From: Clostridium putrefaciens
Lineage (GTDB): Bacteria > Bacillota > Clostridia > Clostridiales > Clostridiaceae
Direction of reading: 5' to 3'
Assembly (NCBI RefSeq): GCF_900461105.1
Contig: NZ_UFWZ01000001.1
Span: 1,860,001 to 1,924,000, forward strand
Length of the DNA stretch: 64,000 nt
The notes under the pieces are model-generated. The model ran no database searches. It had not been told where the DNA came from and saw only the letters and a program-made list of their open reading frames with translations. Both the position numbers and the translations under genes were made by a program. Shown here piece after piece: positions 37,199 to 47,670 of the stretch; positions within the stretch are counted from its first letter, which is position 1, and every line of letters begins with the position of its first letter.

Positions 37199-37339
37199 TG
37201 GCTACCATCCGTAACATCCCTCTATTCCTCAAGGTGGGGGCTGACGGCTGCTATGTTCCTTTATAAGTTCTTCTAGCCTTTGATGGATCGATGTATTCAT
37301 TATAAGCAAACTCCACCTGAGTCTAAGAATCACTTGATG
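37199..37339 (-). repeat. 141-bp repeated element, copy 1
   Basis: Very similar, equally long element to 43166-43306. Shared stretches include TGGCTACCATCCG at one end, TATAAGTTCTTCTA in the middle, AAACTCCACCTG and TAAGAATCACTTGATG at the other end. No terminal inverted repeats. On the minus strand AAGT/TTCT and AGAA/ACTT segments can pair across the element, and a hairpin can form near the TGGCTACC end. It lies about 75 bases upstream of the RecJ-like gene. It may be a structured RNA or a small mobile element; I do not recognise it. Confidence 0.7.
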
Positions 37340-37340
37340 T

Positions 37341-37380
37341 AAAAAACAACATAAATCTTCAACTAGCATTGAAGATTTAT
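37341..37380 (-). terminator. Terminator after secF
   Basis: ATAAATCTTCAA and TTGAAGATTTAT (37351-37362 and 37369-37380) pair around six bases, followed on the minus strand by GTTGTTTTTT. It ends the secD-secF transcript right before repeat copy 1. Confidence 0.85.
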
Positions 37381-37407
37381 GCTTATAAATTTTATTTATA
37401 ATTAATA

Positions 37408-38262
37408 TTATTTATTAAATTTTCTTTTAAATACTACCCATAATGGACTTGCAACAAAAATCGAAGAATAAGATCCCCAAAGTATTCCTATAGTTATAGG
37501 GAATGTAAATTCTCTAACCGCTGGCACAAATATATAAACACTAACTATTGTTATTAAAGTAGTTAAAACTGTATTAATTGATCTAGTAAGTGTTTGGTTT
37601 ATACTTGCATCTGCTACCTCTCTAATATCTTTTCTTCTCATAATTTTAAGATTTTCTCTTATTCTATCAAATATTACAATAGTATCATTTATTGAGTATC
37701 CTACTATTGTAAGAATTGCTGCAATAAAAGGTGAATTTACAGGTAATTTAAATACTGAATAAATCCCCAAAGTTATAATAACATCATGGAAAAGAGCTAA
37801 TATAGCCGCTAGTGCAAAACTAAGTTCAAATCTTATCCTTACATAAACAAGCATTCCAATTGTTGCTACTAATAAAGCTATTATAGACTTTTTGGTAAGT
37901 TCTTTACCTATAGATGCTCCTATTTCCTCTTGAGATACTAATGCACTATCTTCTAAAGAGTACTTATCTTTTATCTCTTTAAACATTTCTGAAACCTTTT
38001 CCGTATCCAAGTTATTACTTTTTATTTCTAATTGACTGCCTTCTACCTTAGTTGCAACTGCATCATTAGCATACCTTTTTATTATTTCTTCCTCAACCTC
38101 TAACTTAGAAAAATCTTTTCTAAAGTCAATTAAAACCTTTGTACCACCTTTAAAATCTATACCAAAGTTTAGTCCATTAATAGCTAAAGAAAATATACTT
38201 ATAACTATTAACACTATAGATATAGAAAACCATATCTTACTCTTTTCTATTATCTTAAGCAC
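37408..38262 (-). CDS. secF: Protein translocase subunit SecF
   Basis: RND-type membrane subunit that helps SecYEG move proteins using the proton gradient, 284 residues. FGIDFKGGTKVLIDF near the N-terminus is the SecF/SecD signature, a short extracytoplasmic part follows, then five membrane segments (VGYSINDTIVIFDRIREN in the middle). The start is GTG 38260-38262 behind GAGGGGG. It lies five bases after secD. Confidence 0.94.
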   Translation of the reverse strand: MLKIIEKSKIWFSISIVLIVISIFSLAINGLNFGIDFKGGTKVLIDFRKDFSKLEVEEEIIKRYANDAVATKVEGSQLEIKSNNLDTEKVSEMFKEIKDKYSLEDSALVSQEEIGASIGKELTKKSIIALLVATIGMLVYVRIRFELSFALAAILALFHDVIITLGIYSVFKLPVNSPFIAAILTIVGYSINDTIVIFDRIRENLKIMRRKDIREVADASINQTLTRSINTVLTTLITIVSVYIFVPAVREFTFPITIGILWGSYSSIFVASPLWVVFKRKFNK

Positions 38263-38267
38263 TAATA

Positions 38268-39512
38268 CTACCCCCTCTTTACACCAAATCTAGATGGTTT
38301 ACTTAGCATTCCTATGTTAAAAGCTAAATTTACTAATAATCTAGTAATTGTTATTGCAGTAAACATGCTTAAAATAACACCTACCATAAGAGTTAATGCA
38401 AATCCCTTTACTGCGCCTGAGCCCAGATAATAAAGTACAATTCCTGCAATTATTGTAGTTATATTTGAGTCTAAAATAGAAGAAAGTGCTCTATTAAAAC
38501 CTGAGTCTATAGCCGATTTTATTGATTTTCCTGTCTTTAATTCTTCCCTAACCCTCTCAAATATGAGCACATTTGCATCTACCGCCATCCCTATTGTTAA
38601 TAAGAACCCTGCAATTCCAGGTAATGTAAGCACCGCACCTATATATATGAATGCATATAATACCAATAAGATATATAAAACTAATGCTATATCTGCTAAA
38701 AGTCCTGGAACCCTATAATATAACATCATAAATAAGAATACTAAGGATATTCCAACTAATCCTGCTTTCAAACTACTAGGTATCGCTGTAGCACCTAATG
38801 TAGGTCCAACAGTCCTTATGGATACTGTTTTAAGTGGGATGGGAAGTGCTCCTGATTGAATTACTCCTGCAAGCTTTTTAGCCTCATCATAATTTCTATT
38901 GCCTGTAATGGTAGCCTTTCCATCGCTTATGATACTTTGTACTTGTGGATCTGTTAGTTTTTCTTCATCCATGTATATAGTTATATTCTGATGTAAATAC
39001 TTTTCTGTAGCCTCTGCAAACTTTTTGGTACCGTCCTCATTTAGCTCAAGGCTTACTATATTTTGACCCTTGTCATCTACAAACGCTGTAGCTTTCTTTA
39101 CATCCTTACCTGTAAGGATAGTATCATTTCCTGGTCCAACAAACTTTAAGTCTCCAGTCTTTGTAAGTGTGTCTACAATAGATTTTGAATCAAAACTTCC
39201 TGGTATATCTACTCTTATCCTATTGTTTCCTTCTGTACTTAAAGACGTTTCTCCTACACCTAACTTGTTTACTCTCATTGAAAGTAACTCTTTGGTTGTT
39301 TCTAAATCTTCAGTTGATACCTTATCTTCAGTTGCAACCTCTTGTAGTACTGATACACCGCCTTGTAGGTCTAATCCTTTTGCTATGACTTTGTCAAAAG
39401 ACTTAAGTTCATAATTTCCAATATTCAAACCAAAGGCTCCAACATAACCTAAAAATCCAATGACTAAGATTATTACTACAAACAAAATTGTACTTTTACC
39501 TTTTAACTTCAT
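38268..39512 (-). CDS. secD: Protein translocase subunit SecD
   Basis: 414-residue partner of SecF. The signature GLDLQGGVSVLQEV lies near residue 50, the large extracytoplasmic P1 region covers about 55-240, and the C-terminal membrane part has GMAVDANVLIFERVREEL. Start ATG 39510-39512 behind GAGGGGG. secD and secF are separate genes, as is common in clostridia. Confidence 0.95.
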   Translation of the reverse strand: MKLKGKSTILFVVIILVIGFLGYVGAFGLNIGNYELKSFDKVIAKGLDLQGGVSVLQEVATEDKVSTEDLETTKELLSMRVNKLGVGETSLSTEGNNRIRVDIPGSFDSKSIVDTLTKTGDLKFVGPGNDTILTGKDVKKATAFVDDKGQNIVSLELNEDGTKKFAEATEKYLHQNITIYMDEEKLTDPQVQSIISDGKATITGNRNYDEAKKLAGVIQSGALPIPLKTVSIRTVGPTLGATAIPSSLKAGLVGISLVFLFMMLYYRVPGLLADIALVLYILLVLYAFIYIGAVLTLPGIAGFLLTIGMAVDANVLIFERVREELKTGKSIKSAIDSGFNRALSSILDSNITTIIAGIVLYYLGSGAVKGFALTLMVGVILSMFTAITITRLLVNLAFNIGMLSKPSRFGVKRG

Positions 39513-39593
39513 GTTTATCCCCCTCGCTAAATGCTGATAGGCTTAATTATATCCTTTAGTATATTATTAGTCAATAATATCCACCTTTTTACA

Positions 39594-40958
39594 TTACATA
39601 GTTTGAGCTTTTAGTGCTATAGCACACTCTATTCTTTTCTTTTGCATTTTACATCCTAGTTCATATGGAATATTCATATCCCCATTAAAGTTAAAGTTGT
39701 TAGCTTGACATCCTCCACTACAGTAGAACCTAGCCCAACATTCTTTACATACAGGCTTATTATAAATGTGAGCCTTTTTAAATTTATTAGACATTTCCAT
39801 GTCCAAATCTCCTTTGAATATATCACCCATAATAAAATCTTCATTTCCCACGAATTGGTGGCAAGGATATATTTCACCATCTGGAGTTACGGCCACATAT
39901 TCATGCCCTGCTCCACAACCTGATATTCTCTTATATACACAAGGACCACCTTGAAGATCTATATTAAAGTGGTAAAACTTAAATTCATTACCTTCTTTAT
40001 GTCTCTTTAGCATTTCATCATATAGATTATCATATTGTTTAAATATAGTTTCTAAATCCTCTTCTCTTAAAGATAACGCATGATCTTCAGGAAGTACAAC
40101 TGGTTCTATTGATATTTCTTTAAACCCTTCTTTTGCAAGATACATAACATCTTCAAAAAAGTCTGTATTTTCTCTTGTAAATGTTCCTCTAACATAATAT
40201 TGCTTAGATTTATCTCTTTTTTCTACCATCTTTTTAATCTTAGGTAATATAGATTTTTGTGTACCACTACCATCTTTTCTAACTCTAACTGCATCATTTA
40301 CAGATTCTCTTCCATCTATAGATAATATTATGTTCCCCATATTTTTGTCTAGGTATTCAATCATCTCATCATTTAGTAAAGTTGCATTAGTAGTCATAGT
40401 GAATCTAATATTTTTATTATAAATTTTTTCTTGTTGTTTTGCATAATCTACTATTTCTTTTATAATTTCAAAAGCCATTAAAGGCTCTCCACCAAATAAA
40501 TCAACTTCAATATTTTTTCTAGGTCCTGATTTTTCTATAACAAAATCAATAGCCTTTTTACCTACTTTTGCAGACATAGTTTTTCTTGCACCTTTGTATT
40601 CGCCTTCATCAGCAAAACAATATTTACATCTTAAATTACAATCATGGATTATATTAAGACATAACGCTTTTATATATGGAGATGAGTCTTCTTTATCTGT
40701 TTTCCTTGCAATACCCTCATATAAATCTTCAGAATATAATAACCCTTCTGTTACAAGTTCATTAATATCTTTTAAAGCCTCAGTTATATCTTCTTTAGAA
40801 TATTTAAGCTTTAGTTTTTCTATTATTATTTGATCATTTTGCAATTTATTTTCATCCAAAATATCATAAACAAGTTCGTCCACCATATGTAGACTTCCGG
40901 TATTTACATCTATAACATAATAATCATCATTTTGAATAAATTTGTGTATTAATGACAT
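39594..40958 (-). CDS. scfB: SCIFF peptide maturase, radical SAM thioether-forming
   Basis: 454-residue radical SAM enzyme from ATG 40956-40958 (MSLIHKFIQNDDYY), behind GGGGG. The SAM cluster motif CNLRCKYCFADEGEYKG lies near residue 100; the C-terminal SPASM region has CGAGHEYVAV, PCHQFVG and CKECWARFYCSGGCQAN for auxiliary clusters. This family forms Cys-to-Thr thioether bonds in SCIFF peptides; the matching 45-residue peptide gene lies just upstream. N-terminal part resembles a peptide-recognition domain. Confidence 0.95.
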   Translation of the reverse strand: MSLIHKFIQNDDYYVIDVNTGSLHMVDELVYDILDENKLQNDQIIIEKLKLKYSKEDITEALKDINELVTEGLLYSEDLYEGIARKTDKEDSSPYIKALCLNIIHDCNLRCKYCFADEGEYKGARKTMSAKVGKKAIDFVIEKSGPRKNIEVDLFGGEPLMAFEIIKEIVDYAKQQEKIYNKNIRFTMTTNATLLNDEMIEYLDKNMGNIILSIDGRESVNDAVRVRKDGSGTQKSILPKIKKMVEKRDKSKQYYVRGTFTRENTDFFEDVMYLAKEGFKEISIEPVVLPEDHALSLREEDLETIFKQYDNLYDEMLKRHKEGNEFKFYHFNIDLQGGPCVYKRISGCGAGHEYVAVTPDGEIYPCHQFVGNEDFIMGDIFKGDLDMEMSNKFKKAHIYNKPVCKECWARFYCSGGCQANNFNFNGDMNIPYELGCKMQKKRIECAIALKAQTM

Positions 40959-40982
40959 TAATATTCCCCCTAACGAACATAA

Positions 40983-41007
40983 GGCAGTAACATTTAAAGT
41001 TACTGCC
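40983..41007 (-). terminator. Stem-loop between SCIFF peptide and maturase genes
   Basis: GGCAGTAAC pairs perfectly with GTTACTGCC (40999-41007 with 40983-40991) around a seven-base loop. There is no T run, so it is more likely an RNA-stability or partial-attenuation element that favours peptide over maturase than a full terminator. Confidence 0.6.
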
Positions 41008-41021
41008 ATGCATTTTAAAAA

Positions 41022-41159
41022 TTAGTTTTCACAGGCTAAGTTAGCAACTGTACAAGATGTTTTACATGCAGATTGACATGAGTTTGCACACTCTTTACAT
41101 CCAGGTTTACTTAAGCTATTTTTTATATTAGATTTGTTTAAAGTCTTTATATGTTTCAT
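41022..41159 (-). CDS. scfA: SCIFF peptide precursor (six cysteines in 45 residues)
   Basis: 45-residue ribosomal peptide: lysine- and asparagine-rich leader (MKHIKTLNKSNIKNSLSK) and a core with six cysteines spaced C-x2-C-x3-C-x3-C-x3-C-x6-C, starting at residue 21 and ending CEN. This is the defining SCIFF architecture, substrate of the adjacent radical SAM maturase. ATG 41157-41159 follows GGAGG by eight bases. The mature product's function is unknown, although the pair is widely conserved in Clostridia. Confidence 0.95.
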   Translation of the reverse strand: MKHIKTLNKSNIKNSLSKPGCKECANSCQSACKTSCTVANLACEN

Positions 41160-41229
41160 GTCCTCATCCTCCATTCATCAACGTTTTCTGTTTCATTGTA
41201 TCACAATTATATCCTTAAATAAAGCACTT

Positions 41230-41601
41230 TTATAGATTTATTCCTAACATTCCTGATAATGCCCCCATACCCAAAGCTATAAGTATTCTATAAAATGCAT
41301 ACAGACTTAGAATTTCTTTAAATCCTTGCATAAATCCTGATATGCACATTATTAAAATCATATAAACTAATGATAATATCATTCCACTAAGCCAGCCTTT
41401 CTTTCCATTAGCTCTTGCCACATATATTGCTCCATATATTACACTTAAAGAAGTTATTATAAGGTACACAACGGAACTTACATTACTGTTTAAGTCTATA
41501 ACCCTCATTAATATCGAATAGAAAATTACCATTATTATGGTTAATAAAAAAGATCTTACCGTACCCTTTATTAGATTGTTTACAAAAGCATTATTTTTCA
41601 A
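41230..41601 (-). CDS. TIGR04086 family membrane protein
   Basis: 123 residues with four hydrophobic segments (about 15-35, 42-62, 70-95, 100-122), ending ALGMGALSGMLGINL. It matches the small YrzE-like TIGR04086 family found beside yajC and SCIFF genes in clostridia; function unknown. The start is TTG 41599-41601. Its SD AGGAGGTG lies inside the 3' arm of the hairpin at 41602-41653. Confidence 0.8.
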   Translation of the reverse strand: MKNNAFVNNLIKGTVRSFLLTIIMVIFYSILMRVIDLNSNVSSVVYLIITSLSVIYGAIYVARANGKKGWLSGMILSLVYMILIMCISGFMQGFKEILSLYAFYRILIALGMGALSGMLGINL

Positions 41602-41653
41602 AATAAAACACCTCCTATCTACTAATAATTATGAAGATAGGAGGTGTTTTATT
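41602..41653 (-). terminator. Hairpin after yajC that contains the next gene's SD
   Basis: Perfect 19-bp arms (41602-41620 and 41635-41653) around a 14-base loop. The minus transcript continues TTTTATTTTG, so it looks like an intrinsic terminator of yajC. Its 3' arm includes the SD AGGAGGTG of the TIGR04086 gene, whose TTG follows directly. If read through, the stem would also block translation. Confidence 0.75.
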
Positions 41654-41659
41654 ACATTA

Positions 41660-41944
41660 TTATTCTATTATTTTATCTTTTTCTTCAACTACGCTAGCAA
41701 TACCTTGTTTAGATATTTTAAGTCTTGATCTTTCAGGACCACTTTCAATTATTACAAAGTCATCTTGTATGTTTATAACTTTACCCATAATTCCACCACG
41801 GGTTAATACTTCATCATTTGCTTTTAAATCTTGAAGCATACTAGAATATTTTTTTCTTCTTTTGTTTTCTGGGATAAACACAATTGCATAAAATAGTCCA
41901 AGCATTACTACTATCGGTAAGATATTTCTTAATATTTGTGACAT
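41660..41944 (-). CDS. yajC: Preprotein translocase subunit YajC
   Basis: 94-residue accessory subunit of SecDF, anchored by one N-terminal membrane segment (ILPIVVMLGLFYAIVFIP) with a cytoplasmic tail carrying VLTRGGIMGKVINIQDDFVII. Start ATG 41942-41944 (MSQILRN) behind AAGGAGG; the longer upstream reading runs into tgt. It follows tgt by 16 bases. Confidence 0.93.
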   Translation of the reverse strand: MSQILRNILPIVVMLGLFYAIVFIPENKRRKKYSSMLQDLKANDEVLTRGGIMGKVINIQDDFVIIESGPERSRLKISKQGIASVVEEKDKIIE

Positions 41945-41960
41945 TAATACTCCTCCTTTC

Positions 41961-43112
<1,152 letters not shown>

Positions 43113-43165
43113 TTATATTTCAAATCGTAGTAATATTATATTGATTTGTTAACCATTTTATATGA

Positions 43166-43306
43166 TGGCTACCATCCGCAACATCCTACCCTATTAAAGG
43201 CGTGGGATGACGGTTGCTACGTCCCTCTATAAGTTCTTCTAAGACTCAGATAGAGAGATGTATCCCTTATAAGTAAACTCCACCTGTGTGTAAGAATCAC
43301 TTGATG
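43166..43306 (-). repeat. 141-bp repeated element, copy 2
   Basis: Second copy of the element at 37199-37339, the same length. It overlaps the last codons and stop of queA (43297-43306 encode part of FIK-stop) and ends 78 bases before tgt. On the minus strand a hairpin can form from GCAAC...CATCC with GGATGTTGC. See copy 1 for shared sequence blocks. Both copies are in the same orientation relative to the downstream gene. Confidence 0.7.
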
Positions 43307-44322
43307 AACATAGCATCTCCAAAACTGAAAAATCTATATTTTTCTTCTATAGCTAACTCATAAGCTTTTATTACATTTTCCTTTTTAGCTAAAGCGCTTA
43401 CAAGCATTATTAGTGTAGACTCTGGCAAATGAAAATTAGTAATCAATCTATCTACAACCTTAAATTCATATCCAGGATATATAAATATATTAGTCCATCC
43501 ACTACTTTCTTTTAAAGGAAATCCATCTTTCCCTAATGTTTCTAACGTTCTACAAGATGTGGTTCCTACAGCAATAACTTTTCCGCCACTTTCTTTTGTT
43601 CTATTTATTATATCTGCATTTTCCTTATCTATATGATAATACTCTGAATGCATATCATGCTCTTCTATAGTTTCCACCTTAACCGGTCTAAATGTTCCAA
43701 GCCCCACATGTAAAGTAAGGTAGGCAATATTAACTCCTTTTTCTTCAATGGCCTTAATAAGTTCTTCTGTAAAGTGTAACCCTGCAGTAGGAGCTGCTGC
43801 TGAACCGCTTTCTTTAGAATAAACTGTTTGGTATCTTTCCTTATCTTCTAATGTAGCTTTTATATAAGGTGGTAATGGCATTTGTCCAAGCTCATCTAAG
43901 ACCTCTTCAAATATACCTTCATAACAAAACTTAATTATTCTATTCCCATCTTCTTTAACCCCAGTTACTTCAGCCCTTAGTCTTCCATCTCCAAAATTAA
44001 ATACAGCCCCAACCTTTGCTCTTTTACCAGGCTTTGCAAGAGCTTCCCAGCTATCGCCTTCAGTCCTTTTTAATAACAAAAATTCTATTTTCCCACCTGA
44101 ATCTTGCTTTTCCCCTATAATTCTTGCAGGTATAACCCTAGTATTATTTAGTACTAAAGTATCTCCTTTATTTAAATAGTCTAGTACATCATAAAATATT
44201 TTATGTTCTATCTCCCCAGTATATTTATCTAAAACCATAATTCTAGATTTAGCCCTATCCTTTAAAGGATATTGAGCAATAAGTCCTTCTGGTAAATCAA
44301 AATCAAAATCACTAACTTTCAA
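43297..44322 (-). CDS. queA: S-adenosylmethionine:tRNA ribosyltransferase-isomerase
   Basis: Adds the ribosyl part of SAM to preQ1 in tRNA to make epoxyqueuosine. 341 residues, full length. [13 protein letters not shown] at the start, [42 protein letters not shown] and the terminal [10 protein letters not shown] are all family marks. The start is TTG 44320-44322 behind AGAGGTG. Its stop lies in repeat copy 2. Confidence 0.95.
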   Translation of the reverse strand: MKVSDFDFDLPEGLIAQYPLKDRAKSRIMVLDKYTGEIEHKIFYDVLDYLNKGDTLVLNNTRVIPARIIGEKQDSGGKIEFLLLKRTEGDSWEALAKPGKRAKVGAVFNFGDGRLRAEVTGVKEDGNRIIKFCYEGIFEEVLDELGQMPLPPYIKATLEDKERYQTVYSKESGSAAAPTAGLHFTEELIKAIEEKGVNIAYLTLHVGLGTFRPVKVETIEEHDMHSEYYHIDKENADIINRTKESGGKVIAVGTTSCRTLETLGKDGFPLKESSGWTNIFIYPGYEFKVVDRLITNFHLPESTLIMLVSALAKKENVIKAYELAIEEKYRFFSFGDAMFIK

Positions 44323-44344
44323 TTACTACACCTCTTACGTAAAG

Positions 44345-45382
44345 TTACTCTCCAAAAAGAGTTGGTTTATCTTTATTTAAATTAAACTTTTCTAATTTGT
44401 TTAAATGAATATATGCTTTTTCTGTTGCCATTCTTCCCCTAGGTGTTCTTACTATAAAACCTTTTTGCAAAAGATACGGCTCGTACACATCCTGTATTGT
44501 ATCTAATTCCTCACCTACAAAGTATGATAAAGTTTCTATCCCAACAGGTCCACCATTAAAACTATCTACTATAGCATCTAATATTCTATTATCAATTCTA
44601 TCAAATCCCATATCATCAACATCTAAAAGTTCTAGCGCAAGTCTTGCAGTTTTATAATCTATACTCATATGACCTTTAACCTCTGAGTAATCCCTCACTC
44701 TTTTAAGCAATCTATTTGCTATTCTTGGTGTACCCCTAGACCTTCTAGCTATCTCTAAAGCCCCTTGTCTATTTATACTACATCCTAGTATATGAGAAGA
44801 TCTTATTATTATTTCTGTTAGTTCTTCATCTGTATAAAACTCCATTGAACAAAGCACACCAAATCTATCCCTAAGAGGAGATGTTAAAAGACCAATCCGT
44901 GTGGTGGCACCAATTAGAGTGAACTTGCATAAATCAAGTCTAATAGATTTTGCTGAAGCACCTTTCCCTATAATTATATCTAATGCATAATCCTCCATTG
45001 CTGGATAAAGTATTTCTTCAATACTTCTATTTAGTCTGTGAATTTCATCAATAAATAATACATCATTTTCTTTCATAGTTGTTAGGATAGCTGCTAAATC
45101 TCCGCCTCTTTCTATTGCTGGACCTGATGTAACCTTTAAATCTCCGCCCATTTCTTTGGCTATAATATTAGCAAGTGTAGTTTTCCCAAGACCTGGGGGG
45201 CCATAAAGTAATACATGATCTAATGATTCTTTTCTATTTTGGGCCGCCTTTATAAATATATCTAGTCTCTCTTTAACCTTTTCCTGGCCTATGTATTCTT
45301 TTAATTTTTGAGGTCTTAAACTATATTCATTAGTAAGATCTTCTTCCTTAGATTTTGCAGAAATAATTCTCTCTTCCTCCAA
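44345..45382 (-). CDS. ruvB: Holliday junction helicase RuvB
   Basis: AAA+ motor of branch migration, 345 residues. Walker [16 protein letters not shown], Walker [24 protein letters not shown], sensor [18 protein letters not shown] and the C-terminal winged helix [13 protein letters not shown] are complete. The start is TTG 45380-45382 behind AAGGAGG. It follows ruvA by 12 bases. Confidence 0.97.
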   Translation of the reverse strand: MEEERIISAKSKEEDLTNEYSLRPQKLKEYIGQEKVKERLDIFIKAAQNRKESLDHVLLYGPPGLGKTTLANIIAKEMGGDLKVTSGPAIERGGDLAAILTTMKENDVLFIDEIHRLNRSIEEILYPAMEDYALDIIIGKGASAKSIRLDLCKFTLIGATTRIGLLTSPLRDRFGVLCSMEFYTDEELTEIIIRSSHILGCSINRQGALEIARRSRGTPRIANRLLKRVRDYSEVKGHMSIDYKTARLALELLDVDDMGFDRIDNRILDAIVDSFNGGPVGIETLSYFVGEELDTIQDVYEPYLLQKGFIVRTPRGRMATEKAYIHLNKLEKFNLNKDKPTLFGE

Positions 45383-45394
45383 AACTTGCCCTCC

Positions 45395-45994
45395 TTAATT
45401 CATTAAGTACTTAAGACAGTCTTTTATCATTGTTTCAACAGAATCTGAAGGCTTTAAACCTTTAAGAGCACTTTCTACTTCTCTTTTTGTATATCCTAAA
45501 GATAATAACGCTTCAACTACTTCTTCTTGTATGTTTTTAAACAACTTATCTTCAGCATTATTTCCCTTTAAGTCTTCCATCTCCACATCTTCTACCTTTA
45601 TCTTGTCTTTAAGCTCTAATATAATTCTCTGAGCTGTCTTTTTGCCTATTCCAGGAGCCCTAATAAGTGTCTTTTCATCCTCAGTAAAAACTGCATACTT
45701 AAGTCTTTTAACAGTAGATATAGATAATAAAGAAAGTGCTGCTTTGCTCCCAACACCATTTATAGTTAAAAGTAATTTGAACATTTCTAATTCTTCTTTA
45801 GTTATAAAACCATATAATCCTATAAAATCTTGCCTTACAACTTGCTCTATAAAAATCAAAGCAGTTTGATCTATCTTAGGCATATTAGAAAGAGTACTTC
45901 CTGATGTAAATATCTTATATCCAATACCATTATTTTCAATTACTATATAATCTTTATGCATGCCTTTGAATTCGCCTTTTATATATTCATACAA
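45395..45994 (-). CDS. ruvA: Holliday junction protein RuvA
   Basis: Junction-binding partner of RuvB, 199 residues. N-terminal OB domain (YIVIENNGIGYKIF), two helix-hairpin-helix motifs (LLTINGVGSKAALSLL and RAPGIGKKTAQRIILELKDK) and a C-terminal domain that contacts RuvB (ALLSLGYTKREVESAL). The start is TTG 45992-45994 behind AAGGGG; the nearby ATG is out of frame. Confidence 0.95.
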   Translation of the reverse strand: MYEYIKGEFKGMHKDYIVIENNGIGYKIFTSGSTLSNMPKIDQTALIFIEQVVRQDFIGLYGFITKEELEMFKLLLTINGVGSKAALSLLSISTVKRLKYAVFTEDEKTLIRAPGIGKKTAQRIILELKDKIKVEDVEMEDLKGNNAEDKLFKNIQEEVVEALLSLGYTKREVESALKGLKPSDSVETMIKDCLKYLMN

Positions 45995-46118
45995 TCTATT
46001 TACCCCTTATACCATATTTATTTAAAATCTATATATTACTTTAACATTTCCACTAAAATAATTCAATAATGATAGTTTTATTTTGAAATATTAAGTTTAT
46101 TAACATTATGGAGCTAGG

Positions 46119-46166
46119 TTTAAAGCGAGAACAAGTATCCTTTTAAGATCTGCCCTCGCTTTTAAA
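46119..46166 (-). terminator. Probable terminator after the bofC-like gene
   Basis: TTTAAAGCGAG and CTCGCTTTTAAA (46119-46129 and 46155-46166) pair with one bulge around a 25-base loop, just after the stop at 46171. The T run is short, so its strength is doubtful. Confidence 0.5.
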
Positions 46167-46170
46167 TACT

Positions 46171-46764
46171 TTATGATTCTATTTCAGCTATTTGATCGTA
46201 AGCTTCCTCTTTAGTATCAAATTTCAACTGATTATTTTTGAGTAAAACTCTATCTCCCTCGGGTAAACTTTCTACTCTTCGTGTTATAATATCTTTTTTA
46301 TAATCTTCTATAAATAATTTACCTTTATCATCACTCTTAAATATTGCTACAAAACCTTTTTCTTCTCCTAAGTAATACCTTCCAGGTTCAAAAGACTTTT
46401 CAACTTTTTTAACTAGAATTATCTCTTTATCACTTACTGAAGATAGTTCATATCCTTCTTTAAGATAAATCTCTTCTAAAGAGCTTTTAGTAATATTATC
46501 CTTTTCCTTTATTTTAAGCTCCTTTATAGTCTTTTTTAATTTTACTGTAGAATCGCCCGTTGCTTCATCCACCTCTTTTAAAACTAAGGACAAATAATCA
46601 TCTAAAGGCTCTTCTTGTTTAGAATCATACACCGATAAATTACCACTTGTGCTCTTATCTAAAGATGCTTCTTTCGATCCACCTATAAAATATCCTACAA
46701 AAAATAAACAACCAACTAAAAATATCCCTATAACAAATAATAATACATTCTTTTTTACTTTCAT
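46171..46764 (-). CDS. BofC C-terminal domain protein
   Basis: 197 residues from ATG 46762-46764 (MKVKKNVLLFVIG), behind AAGGAGTG. One N-terminal membrane segment (about residues 5-27) puts the rest outside the cell or in the intermembrane space of the forespore. The C-terminal 75 residues (RYYLGEEKGFVAIFKSD to the end) match the BofC C-terminal domain. BofC in Bacillus restrains SpoIVB and so delays sigma-K activation; here the N-terminal domain differs, so the exact role is inferred. Confidence 0.7.
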   Translation of the reverse strand: MKVKKNVLLFVIGIFLVGCLFFVGYFIGGSKEASLDKSTSGNLSVYDSKQEEPLDDYLSLVLKEVDEATGDSTVKLKKTIKELKIKEKDNITKSSLEEIYLKEGYELSSVSDKEIILVKKVEKSFEPGRYYLGEEKGFVAIFKSDDKGKLFIEDYKKDIITRRVESLPEGDRVLLKNNQLKFDTKEEAYDQIAEIES

Positions 46765-46829
46765 AACATCACTCCTTAGTGACATTATGTCCAAAAAAAT
46801 AAACCTTATACATCAAATCACACTATTGT

Positions 46830-47570
46830 TTATTGTTCCCAGCCTTCTGGGAATTCAGCATTGTGCCATACATTTTGCACATCATCATCCTCTTCTAGCA
46901 CATCTAACATCTTTTGTACATGAACAGATACCTCTTCATCTATTGTAACATATGTATCTGGTATCATTTTTATTTCAGCCTCTAGGAACTCTATAGACTT
47001 TTCTTCTAAGGCCTCTCTAACAGTGCTAAACTCCTCAAATCCAGTAGTTACAATATATACCTCATCTTCTGATTCAAAGTCCTCTGCTCCAGCATCTAAA
47101 GCAATCATCATTAATTCATCTTCATCTAAAGACTCATTCTTTTCAATTACTATTTGTCCTTTTCTTGTGAACATAAAACTTACGCAGCCACTAGCGCCTA
47201 AATTCCCACCATGTTTTGTAAATGCATGTCTTACATTACTTGCACTTCTATTCTTATTATCTGTTAAAACCTCTACAATTACAGCTATACCAGAGGGTCC
47301 GTATCCCTCATAAGTTATTTCTTCATATACAACGCCACTTAAGTCCCCAGTAGCCTTTTTTATAGCCCTAGTTATAATATCTTGAGGCATATTATTAGTC
47401 TTAGCTTTTGCAATAACATCCCTTAGTTTAAAGTTTATATCCGGACTCGGTCCCCCAGCTTTAGTTGCTACCATTAATTCTTTACCTATTTTAGTGAATA
47501 TTTTACCCCTCTTAGCATCTGCCTTACCTTTTTTAGCTTGTATATTGTGCCATTTTGAGTGCCCTGACAT
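46830..47570 (-). CDS. YebC/PmpR family protein
   Basis: 246-residue YebC family protein. The N-terminus [19 protein letters not shown] and the stretch [23 protein letters not shown] (in part [19 protein letters not shown]) are diagnostic. The family was described as DNA-binding regulators; recent work links members to translation. Start ATG 47568-47570 behind AGGAGG. Acidic C-terminal end. The ISAs1 element lies just upstream. Confidence 0.92.
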   Translation of the reverse strand: MSGHSKWHNIQAKKGKADAKRGKIFTKIGKELMVATKAGGPSPDINFKLRDVIAKAKTNNMPQDIITRAIKKATGDLSGVVYEEITYEGYGPSGIAVIVEVLTDNKNRSASNVRHAFTKHGGNLGASGCVSFMFTRKGQIVIEKNESLDEDELMMIALDAGAEDFESEDEVYIVTTGFEEFSTVREALEEKSIEFLEAEIKMIPDTYVTIDEEVSVHVQKMLDVLEEDDDVQNVWHNAEFPEGWEQ

Positions 47571-47660
47571 AAAATTTCCTCCTAACTTAAAATAAATATT
47601 TATCTTTGATTTTTCTATACTATTATATCATAAAACCTACATTTTCTTCAATACGACATC

Positions 47661-47670
47661 ATAAGTAAAA
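47661..47670. repeat. Left target-site duplication of the ISAs1 element
   Basis: ATAAGTAAAA, repeated exactly at 49032-49041, directly outside the inverted repeats. A perfect 10-base duplication indicates simple and fairly recent insertion. Confidence 0.85.

Noticed and set aside
37199-37339. Reading the 141-bp element as a preQ1 or purine riboswitch
   Set aside because: It has neither aptamer consensus, and one copy precedes a RecJ-like gene with no link to either ligand.
39070-39414. 114-codon plus-strand ORF opposite secD
   Set aside because: It lies wholly in the conserved SecD P1 region; a shadow.
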